Shown here: one piece after another, positions 9,861 through 18,416 of the stretch
Layout: each line of letters begins with the position of its first letter
Numbering within the stretch: position 1 is the first letter of the stretch
Source of the DNA: Catalinimonas alkaloidigena
GTDB taxonomy: Bacteria; Bacteroidota; Bacteroidia; Cytophagales; Cyclobacteriaceae
Length of the DNA: 64,000 nt
Reading direction: 5' to 3'
Assembly: GCF_029504655.1 (NCBI RefSeq)
Contig: NZ_JAQFIL010000001.1
Span: forward strand, 6,019,001-6,083,000
Translations under genes and position numbers: made by a program
Notes under the pieces: model-generated
Told to the model about the DNA's origin: nothing
Database searches by the model: none
Seen by the model: the letters and a program-made list of their open reading frames with translations, nothing else

Positions 9861-10307
9861 ATGGAAGTAAACTTTTGGAAACTCTCTCAAGGAAAGGATT
9901 TCTTTAAAGCGGGTGATATTTTGGACTCTATCAGTAATGGTATCGTTTATGTGCATAAAGACACCAAAGCTAAGGGCAGGTCAATTACCCCTCAGGCAAA
10001 GAATTTTGTAGAAGCGCCTGTAGGTGACTATTTTTATCTCACCCATGGTAACTACGGCATATATTGTTTAGGCCAGTTTACTGGTCCAGCAAATCTATTT
10101 TCTGCCAAGGGGGAGGGCTGGTTGGACCGTCCCTTTCGGTACATCAAATCCAGTTTAGAAATAAATTACTATGAAGGTAGACAAAAGCATTGGACCCCGA
10201 ATGATAACAGTACCTTCATAAAAGTACCAGCAGCAGAGATATCCCTTTTTGAAGAGTATATTCTTCAGCCTCATTTTGATTTTAAACTGGCTGATTTCGG
10301 CCTATAA
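9861..10307 (+). CDS. Small EVE/PUA-like protein next to BREX
   Basis: This 148-residue single-domain protein starts 38 bases after brxL on the same strand, so it is probably in the BREX operon. It has the look of the EVE-like domain found at the N-terminus of McrB-type restriction proteins: FWKLSQGKD at the start, a central GDYFYLTHGNYGIYCLGQF strand pair, WLDRPFRYI, and WTPNDNSTFIKV near residue 110. EVE/PUA-like domains commonly bind modified bases in DNA or RNA, so a sensor of modified phage DNA is a reasonable inference. No nuclease or GTPase partner is fused to it or adjacent. The family assignment is by pattern only. Confidence 0.55.
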   Translation: MEVNFWKLSQGKDFFKAGDILDSISNGIVYVHKDTKAKGRSITPQAKNFVEAPVGDYFYLTHGNYGIYCLGQFTGPANLFSAKGEGWLDRPFRYIKSSLEINYYEGRQKHWTPNDNSTFIKVPAAEISLFEEYILQPHFDFKLADFGL

Positions 10308-10549
10308 ATTCCTATTTTATTTTTTAACATATTTAAAACAACACTAAACTACTTTTAAGTTTATCCTTCCCTTTTTACTGCCCTGAACCCAAGCTCGTAT
10401 TTAACAGCTATTTGTAATTGCCAGTAAACGCCAACCAACTTTTTGTAAATTATCCGCTTGCAAGAATTTAAATAATATACCATATTAAACTCCCCCAATC
10501 CACAATACCTAATTTCACCTCCGTTACCTTGTCCCCTTAAAAAAAGGGA
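10308..10549. other. Intergenic gap between BREX block and methylase-helicase operon
   Basis: These 242 bases are AT-rich and contain no convincing ORF, tRNA fragment or strong inverted repeat. The direct upstream end has an A-run followed by GGGA just before the methyltransferase start. The gap separates two operons in the same orientation and probably contains the promoter of the second, but I see no box that fits the Bacteroidota consensus well. Confidence 0.4.
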
Positions 10550-11326
10550 ATGCCAGAATTGGAAGTCTTTTCAGGGGTACAAGCAAACGCTAAACCCGAA
10601 ATAGAAGCGATGATCCGCAGGAAAGATGCTGCGGGAGCCCCATATAGTGAAGAAGAAAAAACGCTGCTAAGAACATATGAAGGTGCCGGTGGCATTTCTG
10701 ATGCTGAGGATGAATATGCAGGGGCAGCAGATGAGTTTTATACACCGGATTTCCTTATTAAAATCATGTGGGATCTGGCCAAACACTATGGCTTTCCGGA
10801 TAACGGTAAGACACTTGAGCCCTCATGTGGTACAGGGAGAATATTTGACCATGCACCGGATCAGGCAAAATTGTATGGTTTAGAAATTAACCCCATCTCC
10901 TTTAGGATTGCCCAAATATTGCACCCCAAAGCAACCCTTTACAACCAGTACTTTGAAACCCTGTTCCTGGAAGCACCTCGTTATACTACTAAGGCAAGTA
11001 ACCCCTGGATCGGAACCGACTTTGATCTGATCATTGGAAATCCTCCATATGGTACTCATTTAGGGCCGTATGCAAGTTACTTCAACACTAAACCCAGGCA
11101 TCACACCATTGAGAATTTCTTCCTGTACTACGGTCTAAAACTGCTAAAAGAAGGTGGCCTTATCGTATTCCTGACTTCTTCCAACTTCCTGCGCAATGGA
11201 GATAAGTATAAGGAGATCAAACAAGCTATGGGTAAGGTAGCAGATTTGGTGGATGCTTACCGATTACCGGCAGTATTTAGAAATTCCAGCGTACCCACTG
11301 ACATTCTAGTGCTTAAAAAACTATAG
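10550..11326 (+). CDS. N6-adenine DNA methyltransferase (mobile-element type)
   Basis: This 258-residue methylase has motif I as EPSCGTG near residue 90 and the catalytic NPPYGTH near residue 164, followed by LLKEGGLIVFLTSSNFL, the usual N6-adenine methylase order. It lacks an obvious target-recognition domain, so specificity may come from partners. The N-terminal 70 residues are helical (EEKTLLRTYEGAGG) and resemble the methylase part of giant methylase-helicase proteins found on phages and conjugative elements. The next gene starts three bases after its last base and the big helicase follows with an ATGA overlap, so the three act as a unit. Role in DNA protection or replication of the element is inferred. 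It is unrelated to PglX apart from the general fold. Confidence 0.8.
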   Translation: MPELEVFSGVQANAKPEIEAMIRRKDAAGAPYSEEEKTLLRTYEGAGGISDAEDEYAGAADEFYTPDFLIKIMWDLAKHYGFPDNGKTLEPSCGTGRIFDHAPDQAKLYGLEINPISFRIAQILHPKATLYNQYFETLFLEAPRYTTKASNPWIGTDFDLIIGNPPYGTHLGPYASYFNTKPRHHTIENFFLYYGLKLLKEGGLIVFLTSSNFLRNGDKYKEIKQAMGKVADLVDAYRLPAVFRNSSVPTDILVLKKL

Positions 11327-11328
11327 TC

Positions 11329-11544
11329 ATGAGCAAAAAAAGAGAAACGACCATTATCCAGCTACGTCAAAAAGTGCGTGATCTGCTGTTGAATCTTGAT
11401 CCGGTAAGCTATCCGGGCATTGCTACTATTCTTAATCGTGCAGACGGATACCGACAGATGGAAAACATGCTGCTCAATTATGCAGCTACCAACCAAATCA
11501 GCTTGTCAGCGGCAATCAACCAACTGGAAATGGAGCTCTCATGA
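11329..11544 (+). CDS. Small helical protein between methylase and helicase
   Basis: This 71-residue ORF has no recognised domain. It is predicted mostly helical, with a hydrophobic/charged repeat (TTIIQLRQKVRDLL, QMENMLLNYAA). It begins two bases after the methyltransferase stop and its stop overlaps the helicase start as ATGA, which argues that it is translated. It may be a linker or assembly subunit separating two enzymes that in related elements are parts of one long protein; that is inference. Confidence 0.6.
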   Translation: MSKKRETTIIQLRQKVRDLLLNLDPVSYPGIATILNRADGYRQMENMLLNYAATNQISLSAAINQLEMELS

Positions 11545-14500
11545 AACAGTCTCCCAGCTTCTACCGGGCAAGGATTCAAATCATAGAGGATTACATCAAT
11601 GAGTTACCTATTGACCGAAATGCAAAGAATGATGTACGTTCACTGCTCAAGCAAGGCTACATCTCTCCGGAGTTTTATGCTCAGGATAATCCTTTCGTCT
11701 TACCAGCTGCTGAAAGTGAAGAAGCACTCATTAATGACTATCTCTTTGCTAATCTGGTTTCTGAAGATCCATTGAGCTTTGAAGAGAAGGCCAGTTACTC
11801 CACCTGGTTTGCCATGCATCCTGAAAAGCAGTTGGGAGAAGAGAAAGTGACTTCATCCTTTCACTTTCCTCTGCAGATCAAGGGTAAAAAAGCGGATATC
11901 CCCCGATTGATCAGAGCACAGCTAAATAAGCAGTCCACAGAACAAGCCACACCACCAACCGACACCAAGCAGAAAAAACTACTGGCTGTAGTGAAAGCTA
12001 AAGCCATCATCATCAAAATGAATATGCTCAAAATGAAGAATACGAATAGGACCACTCAAACTACTCTCTCAGGACTTGCTGGTTTAGCAGGACTCTCCGG
12101 TCATCAACTCCATGCTACTTTGGGAGCATTGCCTACCAGTACTTTAGGAAAGCTAGATGATTATACCCTGGGAAGACTGGTTAAGCCTGAGCGAAAAGAA
12201 GAAGGCAAACGCAGCTTTGAGGAAGTGATCAAAATGTATAATCAGGGCATTAGTGAAGATGAAATCAAAGTATGGGTGTGGTATCGCAGATCTCTGGGCT
12301 CTCCCATGACCAGCTGGAAGAAATACTTTCTGGACAATAATACCAGTGCGGATAGAGATAATGTTGCGTACGCCAACGCTGCTACTTCGATACTGGACAA
12401 TCAATGGCACAAAATAGCAACTGTTCCCACTGGTTCAATTCTGGGAAAACCTACCAGATTTGAGCATGAATACAACCAAAAAGTATATCTGGTACTCACC
12501 AATCCACAGGGCCAAAAAATCATTGTGCAGAAGGATCATTGTACCATCAAAGCTACCACTCAGCAGGTCAGTGAAGAAAGCCTTACTGGCTTTGTCCAAA
12601 AAGGATTGCTTTTCTACTCCAATGGAGAATTATTGCCCTTACCCATTTATGCCTATGGCAATATGTATGAAAGGGCGAAGCAGTTAGAAGAAGACAAAGA
12701 AGAAATTATCTCAAGGTTTGGGGAAGCAGTATATGCCAAGCACCAAAACATCATTGCTGAGCGTACACCCAAGCCTATTTCTATTCAGCATGTAGATCCC
12801 AATGAACGGCCTAAGATTCTTGCTTTCTCTGAATTTTCTAAATCCTTCATGATTGAAAACTTAGCTGAGGAAACCGGCTATGAAATCGCCGATAGTTATA
12901 AGGACTCCCAAACTGCTAAAATCTCTCTTAGAGATGCTTTCTGGCATTATTTGCAGACTTTAGAAAGAACGGATTTTGGCAACCTGTCTGCGCATCAAAT
13001 CTATTATTATTATGTGCTGGGCAGAAGCATGAACCGCATGGATAAAGCCGAGCAGCAGATGATCATGCAGTATGGTCCGGAAGAAGGGGAAAAGCTTTTC
13101 TCCCGATTCCTGCACGAAGGCTTACCACTGGAAGACAAGCAAAAGATAGACTTTGAATGGAACAGGCTATACAATGGTACTGCGGATATCATGTATCACC
13201 GCATCCCGGTAGGCTTTGAGTGCAGCAAAACCTTTGGCAAAAACCATGGTACACTGCAGTTCACCCCTCCCCAAAGAGAAGCCATTGCTTTCATGCAGGC
13301 CGCTGGTTCCGGAATAGTCGCTTATGATGTAGGCGTAGGTAAAACCATGTCTGCCATTATTACTATGGCGAATAACCTTTATGAAGGAAGGGTTAAACGT
13401 CCGGTGGTAGTGGTTCCCAATCCCACCTATGAAAAGTGGAAAAGAGAAATCATTGGCTATACCGATAAAAAAAGCAAGCAGTTTGTGCCGGGAGTGCTCT
13501 CTCATACCGCTATTACCATCAATGACTGGTATAACCTGGGTACCCAAATCAGAAAGGGATTAAATCTTGAGCAAGAAGTACCGGAGAACAGCATTACCCT
13601 GCTTACCTACGAAGGTTTTATCCAGCTAGGCTATTCAGAAAATCTGCAAAGAGAATTCTTTGATGAGCTCAACGACATCGTAATGATGAAAGATGTGGGC
13701 AAAACCAATAGGGATTGGTCCAAGATGAAAAAGAAGAACCAGAAAACGGTGGGTCAGGCGCAGAAAGGAACCCGGGTAGATGTAGACAGTTTAGGCTTTG
13801 ACTTTATCGTAGTGGATGAAGCCCATAACTTCAAGAATGTCTTTACCAATACACCTACGGATGATGAAGGTAATAAGCGTTTCAAAATGGAATCGCAAGC
13901 CTCAGACCGAGCCATCAAGATGTTCTTTATGACCAACTACATTCAGCGTAAGTTTGGTCGTAATGTGATGCTCTTAACCGCTACGCCTTTCACCAACTCA
14001 CCGCTGGAAGTATTCTCTATGTTGTCCATGGTTGCTTATGACAAGATGGTGCAGATGGGATTAAAAAATATTGGCTCCTTTCTGGAAACCTTTGTGCTAC
14101 AGGAAATGGAATATGCCAACAGCTATGATGGCACCATCCAGCAGAAATATGTGGTGAAACGATTCAACAACCGATTGCTGCTCCAAAAGCTCATTCACAA
14201 CCATATCAGCTACAAAACTGGTGAAGACGCAGGGGTATTGAGACCTATCAAAGTCAATCTTCCCAAACTCTACCGTACTACCCCTTCCGGAGAAGTACAG
14301 CGCTTAAAAGGGGATGAGCAGATCCTTACCTACCTTACCATGACTGAAGACCAGTATGCGGTGCAAAATCAGGTGATCAAACTGGCTATGGACAAAAGTA
14401 GGGGAGGAAGCATACTGGAAAGCATGGGTCAATCCTTAAGCAATGCCATCAGTCCCTACTTTACCAAACTCTACAATGGTTTGCCCCCCAAAGACTATAT

Positions 14501-16019
14501 TGAGTTTGTCAAAAACTCACCCAAGATTGACTATACCTGCCAGTGTATTGCATCAGTAAAGCAGTATCATGAGGATAAAGGAGAGCCAGTATCAGGCCAG
14601 GTGATATATATGAACCGGGGGAAAGACTATTTCCCTATGCTCAAAAAATACCTCATTGAAGAAGTAGGCTATCAGCAGAACGTCAAACACAACAGAAAAA
14701 CTTTTGACGAAGTAGAGATCATTACTTCCGGTATATCCGGAACACGAAAGGAAGCTATCAAAGATGCTTTCCAGGCCAACATTGTCAAAGTAATTATCGG
14801 AACCAGCACTATTACCGAAGGTATTGATTTGCAAAATCATGGTACTGTGCTCTATATCCTGCTTCCCGATTGGAATCCTACCAGCATCAGACAGGTAGAA
14901 GGAAGAATCCACCGGCAGAAAAACCGCTTTGGCTATGTGCGTATTGTGATGCCCCTAGTCAATGATTCCATGGATGTGTTTGTCTTTCAAAAGCTGGAAG
15001 AGAAGTCCAGCAGGATCAATGACATCTGGTATCGTAGTGATAGAGGCAATGTACTGGATCAGGAGTCGCTTGATCCGGAAGAGGTAAAGTTTGCCCTGTA
15101 CACCAATATCGGTGAGCTGGTCAAAATGGAGTTGGACAAGCAGGAAAAAGAGAATACCCGCAAAAAAGAAGTGCTGGAATCTGAGCATAAAACCTTGCTT
15201 ACCCTGAAAGGTAGAATCAAGACCTACCAGAATTTCAGAGACAGTCTGCCTCGTAAAATGGAAGAATTGATCAACCGTGTCAATGATTATTTCTTCGGTA
15301 TAAGCAAGAACTACGAGCAACAATACTACTGGCGCATCAAAGATGAAAAGCAGCGTAAAGCGTTGTTAGAACGTGTTCAGGATGTAGTCAAAGATGTGCA
15401 GGAGTTTCTTGCTTCTTCAGATAGAGATGATAAAGACCTGATCAGGGTAGGAAAGCGACTGCTTAATCTTTTAGGAGATATCAATTCTTCTGACTGGCAG
15501 TTCAATACTGACTTTTCCGAATTCAGAGCCATTGTTCCCCAGGTCCGAAAAGCTGAAACTACCACCCTTGCCAAACGAAGTATGAGCATCCATGATGATC
15601 TTTCTCCGATTTTGGAAGAGATGGAAGCTGAAATTCAGAAGGTGGAAGAAGAACGGCAGTTTTTACGCTCAGAGGAAAACCTGAGCAAACTGGAAGCCAT
15701 TGTACGAGAAAAGAAAGCCAAACTGCAGATCAGGCCAGGAACTATCACTGAACGAGCTCAGGAATTTGCATCCCTCAACTATTTGCTGGACTACTCTCAG
15801 GCAGATACCATGAATCAAGGTCATACTTTACTGCCTAATGAAGTAGACGCTTTCGCTGACGAAATCAATAAGCTCCAACAGCATAAGCAGATTAGTATGG
15901 TTAGGGAAGTAGATGAAGAAGAACGAGAAGTATTATCAGTTGCTGCTGGCAAGCTCAAAGCCAAGGCAAAAGCTGTTATTATTAAGATGAAGATGTTGAA
16001 AATGAAGAGGGCTGCTTGA
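11541..16019 (+). CDS. Giant SF2/SNF2-like helicase of the mobile element
   Basis: This 1492-residue protein has a Walker A DVGVGKT near residue 597, a DEAH box VVDEAHNF near residue 758, a motif III-like LLTATPFTNS, and a motif VI QVEGRIHRQ near residue 1118, i.e. a full two-lobed superfamily 2 DNA translocase. The first 150 residues and the 1200-1470 coiled-coil tail are extra. A striking Lys/Met motif (KAKAxIIKMxMLKMK) occurs twice, at residues 152-166 and again at the very C-terminus. After the first copy comes a Gly/Leu-rich segment (SGLAGLAGLSG). It follows a methyltransferase and is probably an element-encoded DNA-processing or replication/defence enzyme. It resembles large methylase-associated helicases of phages and conjugative elements, but the exact role is unknown. 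Confidence 0.82.
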   Translation: MKQSPSFYRARIQIIEDYINELPIDRNAKNDVRSLLKQGYISPEFYAQDNPFVLPAAESEEALINDYLFANLVSEDPLSFEEKASYSTWFAMHPEKQLGEEKVTSSFHFPLQIKGKKADIPRLIRAQLNKQSTEQATPPTDTKQKKLLAVVKAKAIIIKMNMLKMKNTNRTTQTTLSGLAGLAGLSGHQLHATLGALPTSTLGKLDDYTLGRLVKPERKEEGKRSFEEVIKMYNQGISEDEIKVWVWYRRSLGSPMTSWKKYFLDNNTSADRDNVAYANAATSILDNQWHKIATVPTGSILGKPTRFEHEYNQKVYLVLTNPQGQKIIVQKDHCTIKATTQQVSEESLTGFVQKGLLFYSNGELLPLPIYAYGNMYERAKQLEEDKEEIISRFGEAVYAKHQNIIAERTPKPISIQHVDPNERPKILAFSEFSKSFMIENLAEETGYEIADSYKDSQTAKISLRDAFWHYLQTLERTDFGNLSAHQIYYYYVLGRSMNRMDKAEQQMIMQYGPEEGEKLFSRFLHEGLPLEDKQKIDFEWNRLYNGTADIMYHRIPVGFECSKTFGKNHGTLQFTPPQREAIAFMQAAGSGIVAYDVGVGKTMSAIITMANNLYEGRVKRPVVVVPNPTYEKWKREIIGYTDKKSKQFVPGVLSHTAITINDWYNLGTQIRKGLNLEQEVPENSITLLTYEGFIQLGYSENLQREFFDELNDIVMMKDVGKTNRDWSKMKKKNQKTVGQAQKGTRVDVDSLGFDFIVVDEAHNFKNVFTNTPTDDEGNKRFKMESQASDRAIKMFFMTNYIQRKFGRNVMLLTATPFTNSPLEVFSMLSMVAYDKMVQMGLKNIGSFLETFVLQEMEYANSYDGTIQQKYVVKRFNNRLLLQKLIHNHISYKTGEDAGVLRPIKVNLPKLYRTTPSGEVQRLKGDEQILTYLTMTEDQYAVQNQVIKLAMDKSRGGSILESMGQSLSNAISPYFTKLYNGLPPKDYIEFVKNSPKIDYTCQCIASVKQYHEDKGEPVSGQVIYMNRGKDYFPMLKKYLIEEVGYQQNVKHNRKTFDEVEIITSGISGTRKEAIKDAFQANIVKVIIGTSTITEGIDLQNHGTVLYILLPDWNPTSIRQVEGRIHRQKNRFGYVRIVMPLVNDSMDVFVFQKLEEKSSRINDIWYRSDRGNVLDQESLDPEEVKFALYTNIGELVKMELDKQEKENTRKKEVLESEHKTLLTLKGRIKTYQNFRDSLPRKMEELINRVNDYFFGISKNYEQQYYWRIKDEKQRKALLERVQDVVKDVQEFLASSDRDDKDLIRVGKRLLNLLGDINSSDWQFNTDFSEFRAIVPQVRKAETTTLAKRSMSIHDDLSPILEEMEAEIQKVEEERQFLRSEENLSKLEAIVREKKAKLQIRPGTITERAQEFASLNYLLDYSQADTMNQGHTLLPNEVDAFADEINKLQQHKQISMVREVDEEEREVLSVAAGKLKAKAKAVIIKMKMLKMKRAA

Positions 16020-16049
16020 AATATATTCTTATATACTACACTATATCAC

Positions 16050-18080
16050 TTAGCCCATAAATAATTTATCAAAAAATGGAGCATGTCTTGTTTCTACCGC
16101 TCTAATAAGTTGCTCAAAAGTTATGACTTCAATATGCATATTTAAATCAGGATAGATTTTAAAAAGAGTTCCGAAGGGAGTTTTTCGATATCCTCTACCT
16201 TTATTGTATTCTTCTAAGCGAGGAGGAATAACATCTACAATAACATAGCCATATTTAGGGGTATTAGTATGGACAATTACATGCCTACCTTTATAATTTT
16301 TTTTATCCTGTCCATACAAAAAGTCATCAAAATATTTTTCAATTAGTTCCGAAAATTCCCATCTATAATCATTTTTAGATTTTTGATGTGCAGTTTCTCC
16401 CGGTCTTTTAAATTCAAAAATCACCATTGATTGTAATTCTCCAGACGGAGAAGAAGCAAAACTAATGGGATTTTCAAACATCTCTGGCTTTTCATCTAGC
16501 ATAAGTAAGTCTGGCTCACTTCTACTTTTCTTTTGGCTAACTCTAGTAATGGGCTTATCTGAAGCAATAAAACTATAGGTAGCAAAACGTTCATCAAGAA
16601 TCCATAAATTATGAGAGTCATAATCAATCTCATTTTGAGTAACTCCCATTGGAAATATTAAGTTGTGGATATCTTCTTCGAGTTTATAACTACCATTCGT
16701 ATCAGCTTCTAAAAATTTTTTGAAAATGTCTATAATCGCCCTCCTCCTGAACATATAATCTGCTAGGCTATCAATATCAGAAGAAGTTTTTTCAGCAAGT
16801 TCTTTTTTGATTACCTGAATTGTTTCCTCGTTAATCTCTTTTTTATTAATAAATTCTTGTATGTTTTTTTCAATTCTTTTCCTATCATGATATGAAATTT
16901 TAAAGAGATATTCTTCTTTTTTTTCGTCAGAAAGGTTTGGAGGAATGGAACTTAATATCTCGGGTTTATTAGCATACCTTCTATATTGCGGAGCCTCCTT
17001 AAGAATATATTCTTTTAAAATTATATTACTTTTTTCCTGTGTCTCCTTAACATAGGAATTATATTCATTTGTTAAGATCTGAGCAAGACTATTTTCTATC
17101 TCCTCATAAGTAATTGATTCAGATGAAAAAATTCCTAAATCCCTTTCATAGGGTATCGCAAATCCATTTCTTGAGCTATAAACTTTTTTATTCAGAAAAT
17201 CAGAAACTAGATATACATCCAAAAAATAATTTCGCCCATTATTGTCAGAAATTGGATACATAAAAAGGCTATTTGATTTAGCCAAATTCCTACCACTACC
17301 GACTACTCGTGAGTTAGCACAGAAGTAGGAATAATGATTTTTCCTATTATTTGCTTTCTCAGTTTTTGTTATGTAGCACTTGAATTCATATTCACCAATA
17401 TTAAATGACCTCTCTCTTTCTTTTTTTAAATTTTCATATTTTTCATTTACCACTGAAAGTTCACTACTATCTATGTCAAATATTTCAATACGTGGTAAAT
17501 CTCCACTCAAATAGTAGATCAAACAGTGATTCATTAATTCTTCAGCAATGAATTCAGTAGTTCTAGCAGATGAATTTTTGATAGAATGATTATATAAATT
17601 TCTTAGATGAACAATGGTTTTTTTTTCCTTTCTATCACTTTTACCTATCTCCTTGTTATGAATCTCCTTTTCGGGATCAAAATCAAACCTGATCATTTTC
17701 CATTCATTATTTTCAAAATAATGACTTTCAATTTCAATTTTTTCAAAGGCAGCAAGAATGGTAAATCTACCTACACCTTTACAACCAAATTCTTTATTTT
17801 TATGAGAATAAGCAGTATCAAATGACTCTAAGTTCACAGAGGTAAACCCCTCTCCATTATCAATTATCTTAATTGATTCAATAGTTTTTTGGTTGTCAAA
17901 TAATTCTGGATTAGTAGGATGGTCGCCCCTTTCTATTTGGATTTGAATTTTCTTCTTAGAGCCGTTATTTATTTGCATCAAACTAATTATAGAATTGACC
18001 ACACATTCAAATAGGGGAAGAAAAGTATCATTAGGCCTTAAATCTATTTCACTTACTATGTTCTTTACAGGTAGTTTCAT
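16050..18080 (-). CDS. GHKL (Hsp90/MORC-like) ATPase with C-terminal PD-(D/E)XK-like motif
   Basis: This 676-residue protein has an N-terminal GHKL ATPase domain: N box with E25 and N29, the DNGEGF motif at residues 74-79, and GCKGVGRF at 99-106. The C-terminus has a pattern fitting a restriction-like nuclease: D524 in EPDLLM, then E556-F557-K558 in VIFEFKRPG. The middle is a helical Lys/Glu-rich connector. ATPase-plus-nuclease proteins of this kind are common in phage defence, so this is a candidate anti-phage effector; that is inference. It lies alone, on the opposite strand to all its neighbours, and is much more AT-rich (a 60-base sample at 17401 has 14 G/C), which suggests separate acquisition. 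Confidence 0.75.
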   Translation of the reverse strand: MKLPVKNIVSEIDLRPNDTFLPLFECVVNSIISLMQINNGSKKKIQIQIERGDHPTNPELFDNQKTIESIKIIDNGEGFTSVNLESFDTAYSHKNKEFGCKGVGRFTILAAFEKIEIESHYFENNEWKMIRFDFDPEKEIHNKEIGKSDRKEKKTIVHLRNLYNHSIKNSSARTTEFIAEELMNHCLIYYLSGDLPRIEIFDIDSSELSVVNEKYENLKKERERSFNIGEYEFKCYITKTEKANNRKNHYSYFCANSRVVGSGRNLAKSNSLFMYPISDNNGRNYFLDVYLVSDFLNKKVYSSRNGFAIPYERDLGIFSSESITYEEIENSLAQILTNEYNSYVKETQEKSNIILKEYILKEAPQYRRYANKPEILSSIPPNLSDEKKEEYLFKISYHDRKRIEKNIQEFINKKEINEETIQVIKKELAEKTSSDIDSLADYMFRRRAIIDIFKKFLEADTNGSYKLEEDIHNLIFPMGVTQNEIDYDSHNLWILDERFATYSFIASDKPITRVSQKKSRSEPDLLMLDEKPEMFENPISFASSPSGELQSMVIFEFKRPGETAHQKSKNDYRWEFSELIEKYFDDFLYGQDKKNYKGRHVIVHTNTPKYGYVIVDVIPPRLEEYNKGRGYRKTPFGTLFKIYPDLNMHIEVITFEQLIRAVETRHAPFFDKLFMG

Positions 18081-18416
18081 GACAAACGGTCAGGTAGGTT
18101 CTCAATAAATAACAAAGGAATTCAGTTTTATTAATACATTTTTACAAAAGACTATAATAGTTTATTTCATGTAGCTATTTAAGATTCTTTCTGATATTTT
18201 TTTTGATCATGTTCCAGAAGTACATGTTAGTGTGATTTCAAATATGACCAATTACACAATTAAATTTCTGCTAGCGAGTATTTTTGAGAATAGTATTATT
18301 ATTCTCTTTAAAGTTATTCCAAAACTACTCATCTCCATTTTGACAACTAGTGCTTTTGTAAATAGCCTTCTAAATTAAAATGAACTGATAAGCTATATTT
18401 TACAAGCAACTATAGT
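18081..18416. other. Divergent intergenic region, 336 bases
   Basis: This AT-rich stretch lies between the minus-strand GHKL gene and the plus-strand H1-like gene and should hold both promoters. A TTTG at 18355-18358 could be an upstream box for the plus-strand gene, but I find no correctly spaced TAnnTTTG. No ORF, tRNA piece or strong palindrome is visible. Confidence 0.35.

Noticed and set aside
9861..10307. BrxHI or other known BREX accessory
   Set aside because: It is only 148 residues with no helicase or nuclease motif; the EVE-like pattern fits better.
11329..11544. 71-aa ORF as a frameshifted piece of the methylase or helicase
   Set aside because: Its own start, the 2-base spacing and the ATGA overlap fit a normal operon gene; no frame change would join it smoothly.
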